Shown here piece after piece: positions 7,454 to 15,654 of a stretch of 64,000 nt of DNA; the stretch's first letter is position 1, and every line of letters starts with the position of its first letter. The translations under genes were made by a program, and so were the position numbers. The DNA comes from DASUCS01 sp041166745. Lineage in GTDB: Bacteria > Actinomycetota > Acidimicrobiia > Acidimicrobiales > JACDCH01. The stretch covers positions 124,001 through 188,000 of the forward strand of contig JBEEGH010000019.1 in NCBI GenBank assembly GCA_041166745.1. The letters are read 5' to 3'. The notes under the pieces were generated by a model. That model did no database searches and had not been told where the DNA came from. It saw only the letters and a program-made list of their open reading frames with translations.

Positions 7454-10144
7454 GTGGACATCCAATACGGGCGGACGACGCCAGGCTCTCGCCTGACGTC
7501 GGGATTGGCAGTGCTGAAGGAATGGCTGCCGCGGGGGAGCACGCTCTCGGACGACGTCTGGTCGCGCCGTCATCGCGGGATTCTCATCCTGCTCTGGGCG
7601 CACCTGCCGCTGATCCTGACCATCGGCCTCGCGCAAGGCGTCGGCCCGTTGCACACCCTGTTCGAGATGTCGATCGTCACGATGTTCGGCGTCGGCGCCC
7701 TCGCCCTGCGCAAGCATCGGCGCGAGACCACGATCTTCACGGCCATGGGCTTGTTGACGTGCTCGGCCGTCCTCGTGCATCTCACTGACGGTCTCATCGA
7801 GATGCACTTCCACTACTTCGTGATGGTGGGTGTCATCACGCTCTATCAGGACTGGTGGCCGTTCCTCGTCGCCATCGGCTACGTCGTGTTTCAGCATGGC
7901 GTCGCCGGGGCGGTGTCACCTGAGTCGGTGTACAACCACAAGTCGGCCATCGATCACCCGTGGGAGTGGGCCGGTATCCACGGTGTCTTCGTTCTCGCGA
8001 TGAGTGTCGCGGGAATCTTGTCGTGGAAGCTCAACGAGCGACAGGTCGAGGCGACCACCGATCGCGAGGAAAAGCTTTCCGAGGCTCAGGCCGTCGCGCA
8101 TCTCGGCAACTGGGAGTGGGACATCGCCACCCGGCAGTCCACCTGGTCAGCCGAGTTGTACCGGCTCTTCGACATCGACCCGGCGAACGTCGAGCCCAGC
8201 TTCGAGGGGTTCGTCGCACAGGTGCATCCCGACGATCGAGACGCCGTGATCGCATCCCTGCAGGATTCGGTCGCCAACGGGAGCGAGCACGCGATGGACT
8301 ACCGCGTGATTCTGAGCGGTGGCGAGGTGCGGTGGTTGCACGGTCGCTGCACCGTCACGGAGCGCAACGACATCGGAATGCCGGTCACGGTCGCGGGCAC
8401 GGCGCAGGACATCACCGACCGAAAGTCGGTCGACATCGAGCTGCGGACCACCCTGTCACTCCTCAACGCCACACTCGACGCGACGGCCGATGGCATTCTC
8501 GTGGTCGATCGCGATGGCCGAATCTCGAGCTTCAACGAACGCTTCTCGGAGATGTGGCAGCTGCCGGAAGCGGTGCTCGCCGCTCGTGACGACAGCGTGG
8601 CCCTCGGGTTCGTGCTCGGACAGCTCGTCGATCCCGAGAGTTTTGCAACGAAGGTGCGGGACCTCTACTCGCAGCCCGAGGCCGAGAGCCGCGATCTGAT
8701 CGAGTTCAAGGATGGTCGCGTGGTCGAGCGGTACTCCAAGCCGCAACGAGTCGGTGGCGAGATCGTCGGCCGCGTCTGGAGCTTCCGCGACGTCACGGAG
8801 ACGAAGCGTCTCGAGGGTGAGCTTGCGCACCAGGCGTTCCACGACTCGCTGACCAATCTGCCGAACCAGGTGCTGTTCCGTGACCGCGTCGAGCACGCAC
8901 TCACACGCGTCGCGCGGCAACAGACGCGCATCGCCGTGCTGTTCATCGATCTCGACAACTTCAAGACGGTGAACGACAGCCTTGGCCACACCGTCGGGGA
9001 CCAGCTGCTGGTCGCCGTCACCGCCCGGCTGCAGAGCTGCCTTCGTCAAGGCGACACGGCCGCCCGCATGGGTGGCGACGAGTTCGCCGTGCTGCTCGAG
9101 GATCTCGAGAACAAGGACACTGCGATCGTCATCGCCGAGCGCGTCATCGCCGCGTTGCGCCGACCGTTCGGCATCGTCGGCAAGGAGGTGTTCATCGGAG
9201 CGAGCATCGGAGTCGCATTCGATGCCCCCGGAGCCCGGACCGATCAACTGCTGCGGAACGCCGATCTCGCCATGTACACCGCGAAGCTCCGAGGCCGAGG
9301 ACGCTGCCAGGTGTTCGAACCCGCGATGCACACCGCCGCGGTCGAGCGTCTCGAGGTGGAGGCCGACCTTCGCCGCGCCTGTGAGCGCGATGAGTTCATC
9401 GTGCACTACCAGCCGATCGTCGACACACGCTCCGGCTGGATCGGTGGTGTCGAGGCGCTGGTCCGCTGGCAGCACCCGACCCGCGGTCTGTTGCCGCCGG
9501 CGTCGTTCATCCCGCTCGCAGAGGAGACCGGGCTCATCCAGGAGATCGGGCGCAAGGTGCTGCGCGAAGCATGCACACAGGTTCGTGCGTGGCAGCTCGA
9601 GCTCAACACGGTTCCGAGGCTGAGCGTGAGCGTCAACTTGTCGCCTCGCCAGCTCACCGACCCGAACTTGCTCAGCGATGTGGCGGCTTCGCTCGAATCG
9701 TCCGGACTCCCGGCCGAGAGCCTGACGCTCGAGATCACCGAGAGCGCAATGATGCACGACACCGAGACGGCCGTTGCCAGGCTCAAGGAGCTAAAGGCAT
9801 TGGGCATCAGCCTCGCGGTCGATGACTTCGGCACGGGCTACTCGTCCCTGAGCTATCTCCAACGCTTCCCGATCGACATCTTGAAGATCGACCGCTCGTT
9901 CGTGGCAGGCATCGACGGCGACGCGGAACAGTCGGCTTTGGCGCGAGCCATCGTCCGTCTCGCGCAGACGTTGCAGCTCAACGCCGTCGCCGAGGGCGTC
10001 GAGACGGAAAGCCAGCTCGTGCGACTGCGCGAGCTGGGGTGTCGTTACGCGCAGGGCTTCTATCTGGCGCTGCCACAGGATGCGACCGCGCTCGGGGAAG
10101 TGTTGAAGGCCGCCGCCACCAGCGGCCAGCACAGCGCCGCCTGA
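7454..10144 (+). CDS. Membrane PAS-PAS-GGDEF-EAL cyclic-di-GMP protein
   Basis: An 896-aa signalling protein. Residues about 40-190 form a membrane region of several hydrophobic helices that contains E-M-H-F-H-Y-F, a His-rich sensor-like segment. Two PAS domains follow (about 215-325 and 335-455). The diguanylate cyclase domain has an intact G-G-D-E-F (540-544). The phosphodiesterase domain starts with E-A-L (667-669) and retains E-I-T-E-S, D-D-F-G-T-G-Y, K-I-D-R-S-F and A-E-G-V-E-T. Both catalytic sets look complete, so it may make and degrade c-di-GMP. GTG 7454 has GGGAG upstream. No partner gene is adjacent. Confidence 0.93.
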   Translation: MDIQYGRTTPGSRLTSGLAVLKEWLPRGSTLSDDVWSRRHRGILILLWAHLPLILTIGLAQGVGPLHTLFEMSIVTMFGVGALALRKHRRETTIFTAMGLLTCSAVLVHLTDGLIEMHFHYFVMVGVITLYQDWWPFLVAIGYVVFQHGVAGAVSPESVYNHKSAIDHPWEWAGIHGVFVLAMSVAGILSWKLNERQVEATTDREEKLSEAQAVAHLGNWEWDIATRQSTWSAELYRLFDIDPANVEPSFEGFVAQVHPDDRDAVIASLQDSVANGSEHAMDYRVILSGGEVRWLHGRCTVTERNDIGMPVTVAGTAQDITDRKSVDIELRTTLSLLNATLDATADGILVVDRDGRISSFNERFSEMWQLPEAVLAARDDSVALGFVLGQLVDPESFATKVRDLYSQPEAESRDLIEFKDGRVVERYSKPQRVGGEIVGRVWSFRDVTETKRLEGELAHQAFHDSLTNLPNQVLFRDRVEHALTRVARQQTRIAVLFIDLDNFKTVNDSLGHTVGDQLLVAVTARLQSCLRQGDTAARMGGDEFAVLLEDLENKDTAIVIAERVIAALRRPFGIVGKEVFIGASIGVAFDAPGARTDQLLRNADLAMYTAKLRGRGRCQVFEPAMHTAAVERLEVEADLRRACERDEFIVHYQPIVDTRSGWIGGVEALVRWQHPTRGLLPPASFIPLAEETGLIQEIGRKVLREACTQVRAWQLELNTVPRLSVSVNLSPRQLTDPNLLSDVAASLESSGLPAESLTLEITESAMMHDTETAVARLKELKALGISLAVDDFGTGYSSLSYLQRFPIDILKIDRSFVAGIDGDAEQSALARAIVRLAQTLQLNAVAEGVETESQLVRLRELGCRYAQGFYLALPQDATALGEVLKAAATSGQHSAA

Positions 10145-10179
10145 GTCGGTGACGACAGACGTGGTGCAAACTGCAGGGC

Positions 10180-11109
10180 ATGACTTCCTGGACCGCGACC
10201 GACATCCCCGATCAGAAGGGCCGCACGGTCCTGATCACCGGCGCCAACAGCGGGCTCGGACTGCGGTCCGCTGAGGCGTTGACGCGCGCGGGCGCATCGG
10301 TGCTGCTCGCCTGCCGTAATCCGGAGAAAGCGGCTGCCGCGCTCGAATCCGTGGAGGCGTGCGCGACGACCGGCACCCCGTCGGTGATCTCGCTCGACCT
10401 GGCCGACCTCTCCTCCATCGAGGCCGCCGCCGACGCCGTGTCGAATCGTGTCGGTCACATCGACGTGCTGATGAACAACGCCGGGGTCATGGCGATCCCG
10501 TTGCGGCGCACCGCGGATGACTTCGAGATGCAGTTCGGCACGAACCACTTCGGTCACTTTGCACTGACGGGTCGTCTGTTGCCGCTGTTGCTCGCCGCCG
10601 ACAACCCACGGGTCGTCACGACGTCATCGCAGGCGCATCGGATCGGCAAGATGCGATGGGACGATCTGCAATGGCGGAAGCGGTATTCGAAATGGATGGC
10701 GTATGGCCAGTCGAAGCTCGCCAACCTGCTGTTCGCATTCGAGCTCGATCGGCGGGCGAAGCAGGAAGGCGCGGCACTGTTGTCGGCGGCGGCGCACCCG
10801 GGGTACGCGTCGACACACCTGCAGGCCGCCGGACCGGAGATGGCGGGTAGTCCGTTGATGGAGCGAGCGATGGATTTCGGGAACCGCCTCGTGGCGCAGA
10901 GCGACGCCGACGGCGCGCTTCCGCAGCTGTACGCCGCAACCATGCCGGACGTGAAGGGCGGCGAGTACTACGGCCCGAGCGGACCCTTCGAGATGCGCGG
11001 TAGCCCGAAGAAGGTGGGACGCACCGGCGCGGCGCGCGACGCGAGCGCGGCGAAGCGCCTGTGGGAGATCTCCGAGAAGGAAACCGGCGTCGCCTACAAG
11101 TGGAGCTAG
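10180..11109 (+). CDS. Short-chain dehydrogenase/reductase
   Basis: A 309-aa SDR with the cofactor motif T-G-A-N-S-G-L-G, the structural N-N-A-G, a catalytic Ser in V-T-T-S-S and the Y-x3-K pair in Y-G-Q-S-K. The length and the N-N-A-G-V-M / T-N-H-F-G-H-F segments resemble retinol-dehydrogenase-like SDRs, which oxidise or reduce lipophilic alcohols and ketones using NAD(P). The real substrate is unknown. CAAACT lies 7 nt before the ATG and may be a -10 box of a leaderless transcript. The stop interlocks with the convergent aldo/keto reductase stop at CTAG. Confidence 0.88.
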   Translation: MTSWTATDIPDQKGRTVLITGANSGLGLRSAEALTRAGASVLLACRNPEKAAAALESVEACATTGTPSVISLDLADLSSIEAAADAVSNRVGHIDVLMNNAGVMAIPLRRTADDFEMQFGTNHFGHFALTGRLLPLLLAADNPRVVTTSSQAHRIGKMRWDDLQWRKRYSKWMAYGQSKLANLLFAFELDRRAKQEGAALLSAAAHPGYASTHLQAAGPEMAGSPLMERAMDFGNRLVAQSDADGALPQLYAATMPDVKGGEYYGPSGPFEMRGSPKKVGRTGAARDASAAKRLWEISEKETGVAYKWS

Positions 11110-12071
11110 CGGACGATCGTCTTGATGCGGGCCATCAGGTCGTCGTCGAGTCGCGACAGAACGTCGAGCGCGCCCATGTTCTCGTGCACCTGGGCGGCCG
11201 AGCTGGCGCCGGTGATCACTGTCGACACGTGCGGGTTCTTGGCACACCACGCGAGCGAGAGCTGTGAGAGCGTGCAACCGAGCTCGTCGGCCACTTCCTT
11301 GAGCTTGCGAACCTTGGCATTGCGCTCCGGATCCGTGAGGTAGTCCTTGAGCCACTCGTAGCCGGGCAGCGTCGCTCGGCTGCCGTCGGGAATGCCGTCG
11401 AGGTACTTGCCGGTGAGGAGGCCAGAACCCAACGGACTCCAGGTCGTGAGGCCGAGGCCGATGTCTTCGTACAGGCGGGCGTACTCGCGCTCGACGCGGC
11501 GCCGCTCGAACAGGTTGTACTGCGGCTGCTCCATCACCGGCTTGTGCAGATGATGGCGCTCGGCCACTTCCCACGCCGCGCGGATGTCGTCGGCGGACCA
11601 CTCGGATGTGCCCCAGTACAGAGCCTTGCCGGCATTGATGATGTCGGACATCGCCCACACCGTCTCCTCGATCGGCGTGTTGGGATCGGAGCGGTGACAG
11701 AACAGCAGATCGACGAAGTCGAGACCGAAGCGCTCGAGTGAACCGTCGATCGCGTGCAGCAGGTACTTGCGGTTCAGTGTGTTGCTCGTGTTGACGCCGG
11801 GCGTCAGGCCCCAGAACACCTTCGTCGACACGACGTACGTCTCGCGCTTCCAGCCGAGTTCGGCAATCGCCTCGCCCATGATGCGCTCCGACTCGCCTCC
11901 GCCATACGCCTCGGCGTTGTCGAAGAAGTTGACACCTGCATCCCATGCCGCTTTCAAGCAGTCTCGGGCGAGCAATGTGTCGAGCTGGGTTCCGAAGGTC
12001 ACCCACGATCCGAACGACAGGACACTGACCTTGATGCCGGACCGGCCGAGCCTGCGGTATTCCATCTCCAT
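11106..12071 (-). CDS. Aldo/keto reductase
   Basis: A 321-aa NADPH-dependent aldo/keto reductase of the bacterial class related to voltage-gated potassium-channel beta subunits. The (beta/alpha)8 barrel catalytic tetrad can be read as D and Y in F-F-D-N-A-E-A-Y-G, K in V-S-T-K-V-F, and H in L-L-F-C-H-R-S-D. It starts M-E-M-E-Y-R-R-L-G; the second ATG (12065) is equally possible. Substrate not predictable. Monocistronic, facing the SDR gene with shared CTAG stops. Confidence 0.88.
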   Translation of the reverse strand: MEMEYRRLGRSGIKVSVLSFGSWVTFGTQLDTLLARDCLKAAWDAGVNFFDNAEAYGGGESERIMGEAIAELGWKRETYVVSTKVFWGLTPGVNTSNTLNRKYLLHAIDGSLERFGLDFVDLLFCHRSDPNTPIEETVWAMSDIINAGKALYWGTSEWSADDIRAAWEVAERHHLHKPVMEQPQYNLFERRRVEREYARLYEDIGLGLTTWSPLGSGLLTGKYLDGIPDGSRATLPGYEWLKDYLTDPERNAKVRKLKEVADELGCTLSQLSLAWCAKNPHVSTVITGASSAAQVHENMGALDVLSRLDDDLMARIKTIVR

Positions 12072-12136
12072 ACGGCCAACCTACTGGGCCCCAACGGGCT
12101 TGAAACCCGGCCCACAGGTGCCGATGAAGGAGCGGA

Positions 12137-13057
12137 ATGGAAGCCGTCATCTTTCTCCTGGTCGTCGCGGCTCTGAGCGCCGCCGGGACCGTGACGGCGG
12201 TGTTGCGCGCGAAGCGAGCAGCGCAAATCTGTGACATCGCCACACGGGCGGGTCTGCAGTACTCGGCCTCCGATCCGTTCGACTGCGCCCGAGTCAGCTT
12301 CCAGCTCTTCACTCGCGGCGATGGCCGCGGCGCGGAGAACGTCATGTGGCGAGAACCCGGCGATGGGCACGTGTATCGCGTGTTCGACTTCTGGTACTAC
12401 GACGAGTACAAGGGCGAGGGCGGCAAGGTCGAGAGGATCTACCACCGCTCGTCCTGCGCCATGGCACTCGTCGGATCGTCGTGGCCTGACATCACGGTGG
12501 CGCGCGAGGGGATGTTCGAGAAGGTGCTCACCAAGATCGCGGCCGACGACATCAACTTCGAATCGGAGGAGTTCAACCGCCTGTTCGCAGTGCGGTGTCG
12601 CGATCGTCGGTTCGCGAATGCCCTCGTCGACGCGCAGATGCTCGACTTCCTGCTCACGACGAAAGGTGAGCTGAACTTCGAGTTGAAGGGACGCTGGTTG
12701 CTCGTCTGGACGGACCCGATCAAGCCGAAGCTGATGCCCGGTCTTCTTGGAGTGGCCGAGAGGTTCGTCGGTCACATCCCACCGGTCGTGTGGGACCTGT
12801 ACCCGTCGACCTTCGTCGACGGTGACGGCAAGCCCTTGCCGCCGGGAGACGATCCGGTCGACCGGATGCGGGCGGAGCTGGAGCTCGCCGAGCATCGCCA
12901 CGGGAGGGAGCACGATCCGTTCGATGTGCTCGCGCAGAGCCCCTTCGAGGCGCTCGAACGTCACGACGGTGTGGAGTTCGACCTCGACGGTCATCCGCTC
13001 CCCAAGGTCGAGGAGGACCCATGGGGGGCGGGCCACGAGCCACACTCGTCGGCATGA
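12137..13057 (+). CDS. Membrane-anchored protein of unknown function
   Basis: Not recognised. The 306-aa protein has one N-terminal hydrophobic segment (about residues 3-22) followed by basic residues, then a soluble domain of about 230 residues. Notable stretches are V-F-D-F-W-Y-Y-D-E-Y and C-R-D-R-R-F-A. The C-terminal tail is acidic and Pro/His-containing. The single anchor suggests a cytoplasmic domain held at the membrane. ATG 12137 has GGAG upstream. Its TGA overlaps the start of the YceH-family gene by 4 nt, so the two form an operon. Confidence 0.75.
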   Translation: MEAVIFLLVVAALSAAGTVTAVLRAKRAAQICDIATRAGLQYSASDPFDCARVSFQLFTRGDGRGAENVMWREPGDGHVYRVFDFWYYDEYKGEGGKVERIYHRSSCAMALVGSSWPDITVAREGMFEKVLTKIAADDINFESEEFNRLFAVRCRDRRFANALVDAQMLDFLLTTKGELNFELKGRWLLVWTDPIKPKLMPGLLGVAERFVGHIPPVVWDLYPSTFVDGDGKPLPPGDDPVDRMRAELELAEHRHGREHDPFDVLAQSPFEALERHDGVEFDLDGHPLPKVEEDPWGAGHEPHSSA

Positions 13058-13653
13058 TCGAGTTGGATCTGGTGGCCGTGCGGGCGCTCGGCTGCCTGCT
13101 GGAGAAGGAGCGCACGGTGCCGGACACCTATCCGATGACGCTCAACGCGCTCGTGACCGCGTGCAACCAGAGCACGAATCGGTGGCCGGTGGTGGCCTAC
13201 GACGCCCCCACCGTGCAGCGCACCCTCGACCATCTGAAGGACGTCGGCCTCGTCCGCTTCGTGCACCCATCCCACGGTGAGCGCACGACGAAGTTCCGCC
13301 AAGTCATCGACGAACGCCTCGCGCTGCTACCGACCGAATCGGCCGTCTTGTGCGCGCTGTTCGTGCGCGGTCCGCAAACGGTTGCCGAGATTCGTACCCG
13401 GACGGAACGCCTTCACGCCTTCGACAGCACGGAAGAGGTCGAGGCGGCGCTGAACGGACTCGCGGATCGCGAGCAGCCATTGGCCCGCCGGCTCGATCGG
13501 CGGTGGACGCACACATTCGAACAGGTCGATGCCGCTGCTGCCGCGGGTGAGGTGTCCGTGTCGCGCAGCGCGCTGGAGGATCGCATCGCTGCGCTCGAGG
13601 CCAAGGTGGACCACCTGTACTCCGTCTTGGGCGAAACGCCGCCGCCCTCGTAA
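13054..13653 (+). CDS. YceH/UPF0502 (DUF480) family protein
   Basis: A 199-aa protein with the family's opening R-A-L-G-C-L-L-E-K-E-R-T-V-P-D-x-Y-P-M-T-L-N-A-L and the following A-C-N-Q-S-T-N-R. These are two winged-helix-like halves, so a DNA-binding or structural role is assumed, but the family has no established function. A short coiled-coil-like segment near the end contains L-E-D-R-I-A-A-L-E-A-K-V. I choose ATG 13054 because it overlaps the upstream stop in ATGA and begins right before the conserved block; an ATG at 13021 is also in frame. Confidence 0.85.
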   Translation: MIELDLVAVRALGCLLEKERTVPDTYPMTLNALVTACNQSTNRWPVVAYDAPTVQRTLDHLKDVGLVRFVHPSHGERTTKFRQVIDERLALLPTESAVLCALFVRGPQTVAEIRTRTERLHAFDSTEEVEAALNGLADREQPLARRLDRRWTHTFEQVDAAAAAGEVSVSRSALEDRIAALEAKVDHLYSVLGETPPPS

Positions 13654-13656
13654 GTT
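13651..13656 (+). promoter_or_regulatory. Putative -10 box of a leaderless promoter (acyl-CoA dehydrogenase)
   Basis: TAAGTT with a 6-nt spacer to ATG 13663. A TTGGGC hexamer at 13627-13632 gives an 18-nt spacing. The TAA is also the stop codon of the preceding gene. Confidence 0.45.
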
Positions 13657-13662
13657 CTGACC

Positions 13663-14880
13663 ATGTTCGAGTGGTCAGAAGAGCAGCGGATGATCCGCGA
13701 CGCCGTCCGCCAGTTCATCGAAGCGGAGATCGTTCCCAAGCGCGACGAGCTGGAGCACGGCGACCTGCCGCCGTACGACATCCTCCGCAAGTTGTTCGCG
13801 ACCTTCGGCATGGACGCCATGGCCCGCGAGGGCTTCAAGCGGCGCATCGAGGCCGAGAAGTCGGGGGAGAAAGTCGAGCGCGGCTCTGGCGGCGGCGACG
13901 CGACCGCCGCGGCGATGTCGATGATCCCGATCATCGAACTGTGCCGGCACTGTCCGGGCATGGTCACGGCGATGGGTGTGTCGATGGGACTCACGTCGGC
14001 TGCCATCATGAGCCGAGGAACGATCGCGCAGAAGGAACGCTGGGCTCTTGACCTGCTGACGCTCGACAAGATCGGCGCGTGGGCCATCACCGAACCCAAC
14101 TCCGGGTCGGATGCGTTCGGTTCGATGAAGTCGACCGCGAAGCGTGACGGCGACGAGTACCTCCTCAACGGCTCGAAGACCTTCATCACGAATGGTCCCT
14201 ACGCCGACACGATCGTGTTCATCTGCAAGCTCGACGAGGGCAATCCGCCGGCCGAGCGCAAGATCCTGTCCTTCGTGCTCGATCGGGGGATGCCCGGGCT
14301 CGAGCAGTCGAAGCCATTGCGCAAGATGGGCATGCACTCGTCGCCCACGGGCGAGCTGTTCCTCGACGACGTGCGTGCTGGCAAGGATCGCCTGATCGGT
14401 GAGACGGAGGATGTGCCCGCCGGCGGTCGCGAAGGAGCGAAGGACACGTTCTCGATGGAGCGCTCTGGTGTGGCTGCTATGGCGCTCGGCATCATCGAGC
14501 AGTGTCTCGAGACCTGCGTCGAGTACGCGAAGAACCGGGTGCAGTTCGGGCAGCCGATCGGCGAGTTCCAGCTGATCCAGGAGAAGCTCGCCCGTATGGA
14601 GGTCGCGCGTCTCAACGTGCAGAACCTCGTCTTCCGCGTGATCGAGATGTCGGCCGCCGGCAAGGGCCTGACGCTCGCAGAGGCGTCGGCGATGAAGCTG
14701 TATGCAGCCCGGGCCGCGACCGAGGTGGCGATGGAAGCAGTGCAGCTGCACGGCGGCAACGGCTACATGGCGGAGTTCCACGTCGAGCAACTGGCCCGCG
14801 ATGCGAAGGTGCTGCAGATCTACGCCGGCACCGACGAGATCCAGATAACCCACATCGCCAAGGACCTGCTCCGCAGGTAG
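13663..14880 (+). CDS. Acyl-CoA dehydrogenase
   Basis: A 405-aa FAD-dependent acyl-CoA dehydrogenase. It has the signature A-W-A-I-T-E-P-N-S-G-S-D-A-F and the C-terminal Q-L-H-G-G-N-G-Y. The usual medium-chain catalytic glutamate in Y-E-G-T is Ala here (Y387-A388-G-T). A glutamate at residue 266 in S-M-E-R-S-G sits where isovaleryl- and long-chain-type enzymes place their base, so the enzyme is probably active with branched or long substrates. A leaderless start is likely. Transcribed alone, upstream of the riboswitch. Confidence 0.92.
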   Translation: MFEWSEEQRMIRDAVRQFIEAEIVPKRDELEHGDLPPYDILRKLFATFGMDAMAREGFKRRIEAEKSGEKVERGSGGGDATAAAMSMIPIIELCRHCPGMVTAMGVSMGLTSAAIMSRGTIAQKERWALDLLTLDKIGAWAITEPNSGSDAFGSMKSTAKRDGDEYLLNGSKTFITNGPYADTIVFICKLDEGNPPAERKILSFVLDRGMPGLEQSKPLRKMGMHSSPTGELFLDDVRAGKDRLIGETEDVPAGGREGAKDTFSMERSGVAAMALGIIEQCLETCVEYAKNRVQFGQPIGEFQLIQEKLARMEVARLNVQNLVFRVIEMSAAGKGLTLAEASAMKLYAARAATEVAMEAVQLHGGNGYMAEFHVEQLARDAKVLQIYAGTDEIQITHIAKDLLRR

Positions 14881-14883
14881 CGT
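14878..14883 (+). promoter_or_regulatory. Putative -10 box for the thiamine operon
   Basis: TAGCGT, whose TAG is the stop of the acyl-CoA dehydrogenase gene. Transcription from about 14890 would begin just before the TPP aptamer. No -35 was assigned. Confidence 0.3.
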
Positions 14884-14890
14884 TCTTGCA

Positions 14891-14990
14891 CCAACCACAT
14901 GGGGAGCTCGGGACAGCCGGGCTGAGAGGGTGGCCGCACGACGCCACCGACCCATCGAACCTGAACTGGGTAATGCCAGCGGAGGGAGCA
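14891..14990 (+). promoter_or_regulatory. TPP riboswitch (THI element)
   Basis: The conserved aptamer blocks are all present and in order: GGGGAGC, GCTGAGAGG (14921-14929), a variable stem GTGGC/GCCAC, ACCCATCGAACCTGA, TGGGTAATGCC and AGCGGAGGGA (14979-14988). It lies directly before a thiamine pyrophosphokinase and a thiamine ABC importer, as expected. The last conserved block, GGAGGGAG, is also the only Shine-Dalgarno for GTG 14995 (6 nt away). TPP binding should therefore mask the ribosome site directly. No separate terminator hairpin or anti-sequestor is visible. The closing P1 stem is weak in my reading. Confidence 0.95.
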
Positions 14991-14994
14991 GTAC

Positions 14995-15654
14995 GTGGGC
15001 CACCGAACGGTTGTCGTCGTCGCTGGGGGCGACCGCGCCGCCGAGGCGCCAACGGTGCCGGCCGATGCGTTCGTCATCGCTGCGGACTCAGGGGTCGACT
15101 ACGCGCATGCGATCGGTTTGCGGGTCGATGTCGCGATCGGTGACTTCGACTCGATCTCGCCGGAAGGACTGACGCGAGCCGAGGCCGAAGGGGCGCGTAT
15201 CGAGCGACACCCAGCGGCGAAGGATCACACCGACCTCGAGCTCGCGCTCGACGAGGCCGTACGCGTCGGCGCGACCGACATCGTCGTTCTCGGGGTCGGC
15301 GGCGGCCGCCTCGATCATCTCCTGGCCAACGTGCTGCTGCTGGCGTCGCCCAAGTTCGCATCGTGTGGTCTCACGACGCTCGACGGGGCCGTGCGCGTCC
15401 ATGTCGTGCATGCAGGCCATGCAGCAACGCCGTTACCCGGCGCCGTAGGCGAGCTGGTCACCCTCTTGCCGGTGGGCGGCTCTGCTCTCGGCATCACCAC
15501 CGAGGGGCTCCGCTACCCGCTGCAGAACGAGCCGCTGGCCACTGGCACGAGTCGTGGCGTGAGCAACGTGATCGACACGCTCCCGGCGAGCGTGCAACTC
15601 GAAGCGGGCACCTTGCTCGCCGTGTTCGCCGGAGAAGGAGAGACCGATGCGTAG
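14995..15654 (+). CDS. thiN: Thiamine pyrophosphokinase
   Basis: A 219-aa enzyme that transfers pyrophosphate from ATP to thiamine to give TPP. Family motifs are G-D-F-D-S-I (acidic metal site), K-D-H-T-D-L-E-L-A-L, G-R-L-D-H-L-L-A-N and the C-terminal T-S-R-G-V-S-N that binds thiamine. Start GTG with the riboswitch-embedded ribosome site. First gene of the thiN-thiB-thiP-thiQ operon, so imported thiamine is activated by the product of the same transcript. The stop overlaps the thiB start by 8 nt. Confidence 0.93.
   Translation: MGHRTVVVVAGGDRAAEAPTVPADAFVIAADSGVDYAHAIGLRVDVAIGDFDSISPEGLTRAEAEGARIERHPAAKDHTDLELALDEAVRVGATDIVVLGVGGGRLDHLLANVLLLASPKFASCGLTTLDGAVRVHVVHAGHAATPLPGAVGELVTLLPVGGSALGITTEGLRYPLQNEPLATGTSRGVSNVIDTLPASVQLEAGTLLAVFAGEGETDA

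Noticed and set aside
8456..9757. Long minus-strand open frame opposite the GGDEF-EAL gene
   Set aside because: It is an antisense shadow of an intact GGDEF-EAL coding region and shows no recognisable motif.
10624..12345. 573-codon minus-strand open frame
   Set aside because: It spans the AKR gene in a wrong frame plus the SDR and the unknown gene. Composition is Arg-rich and there are no motifs.
12137..13057. Assignment of the membrane-anchored unknown to a named DUF
   Set aside because: Resemblance to DUF3137-like proteins was considered, but no conserved residues could be matched.
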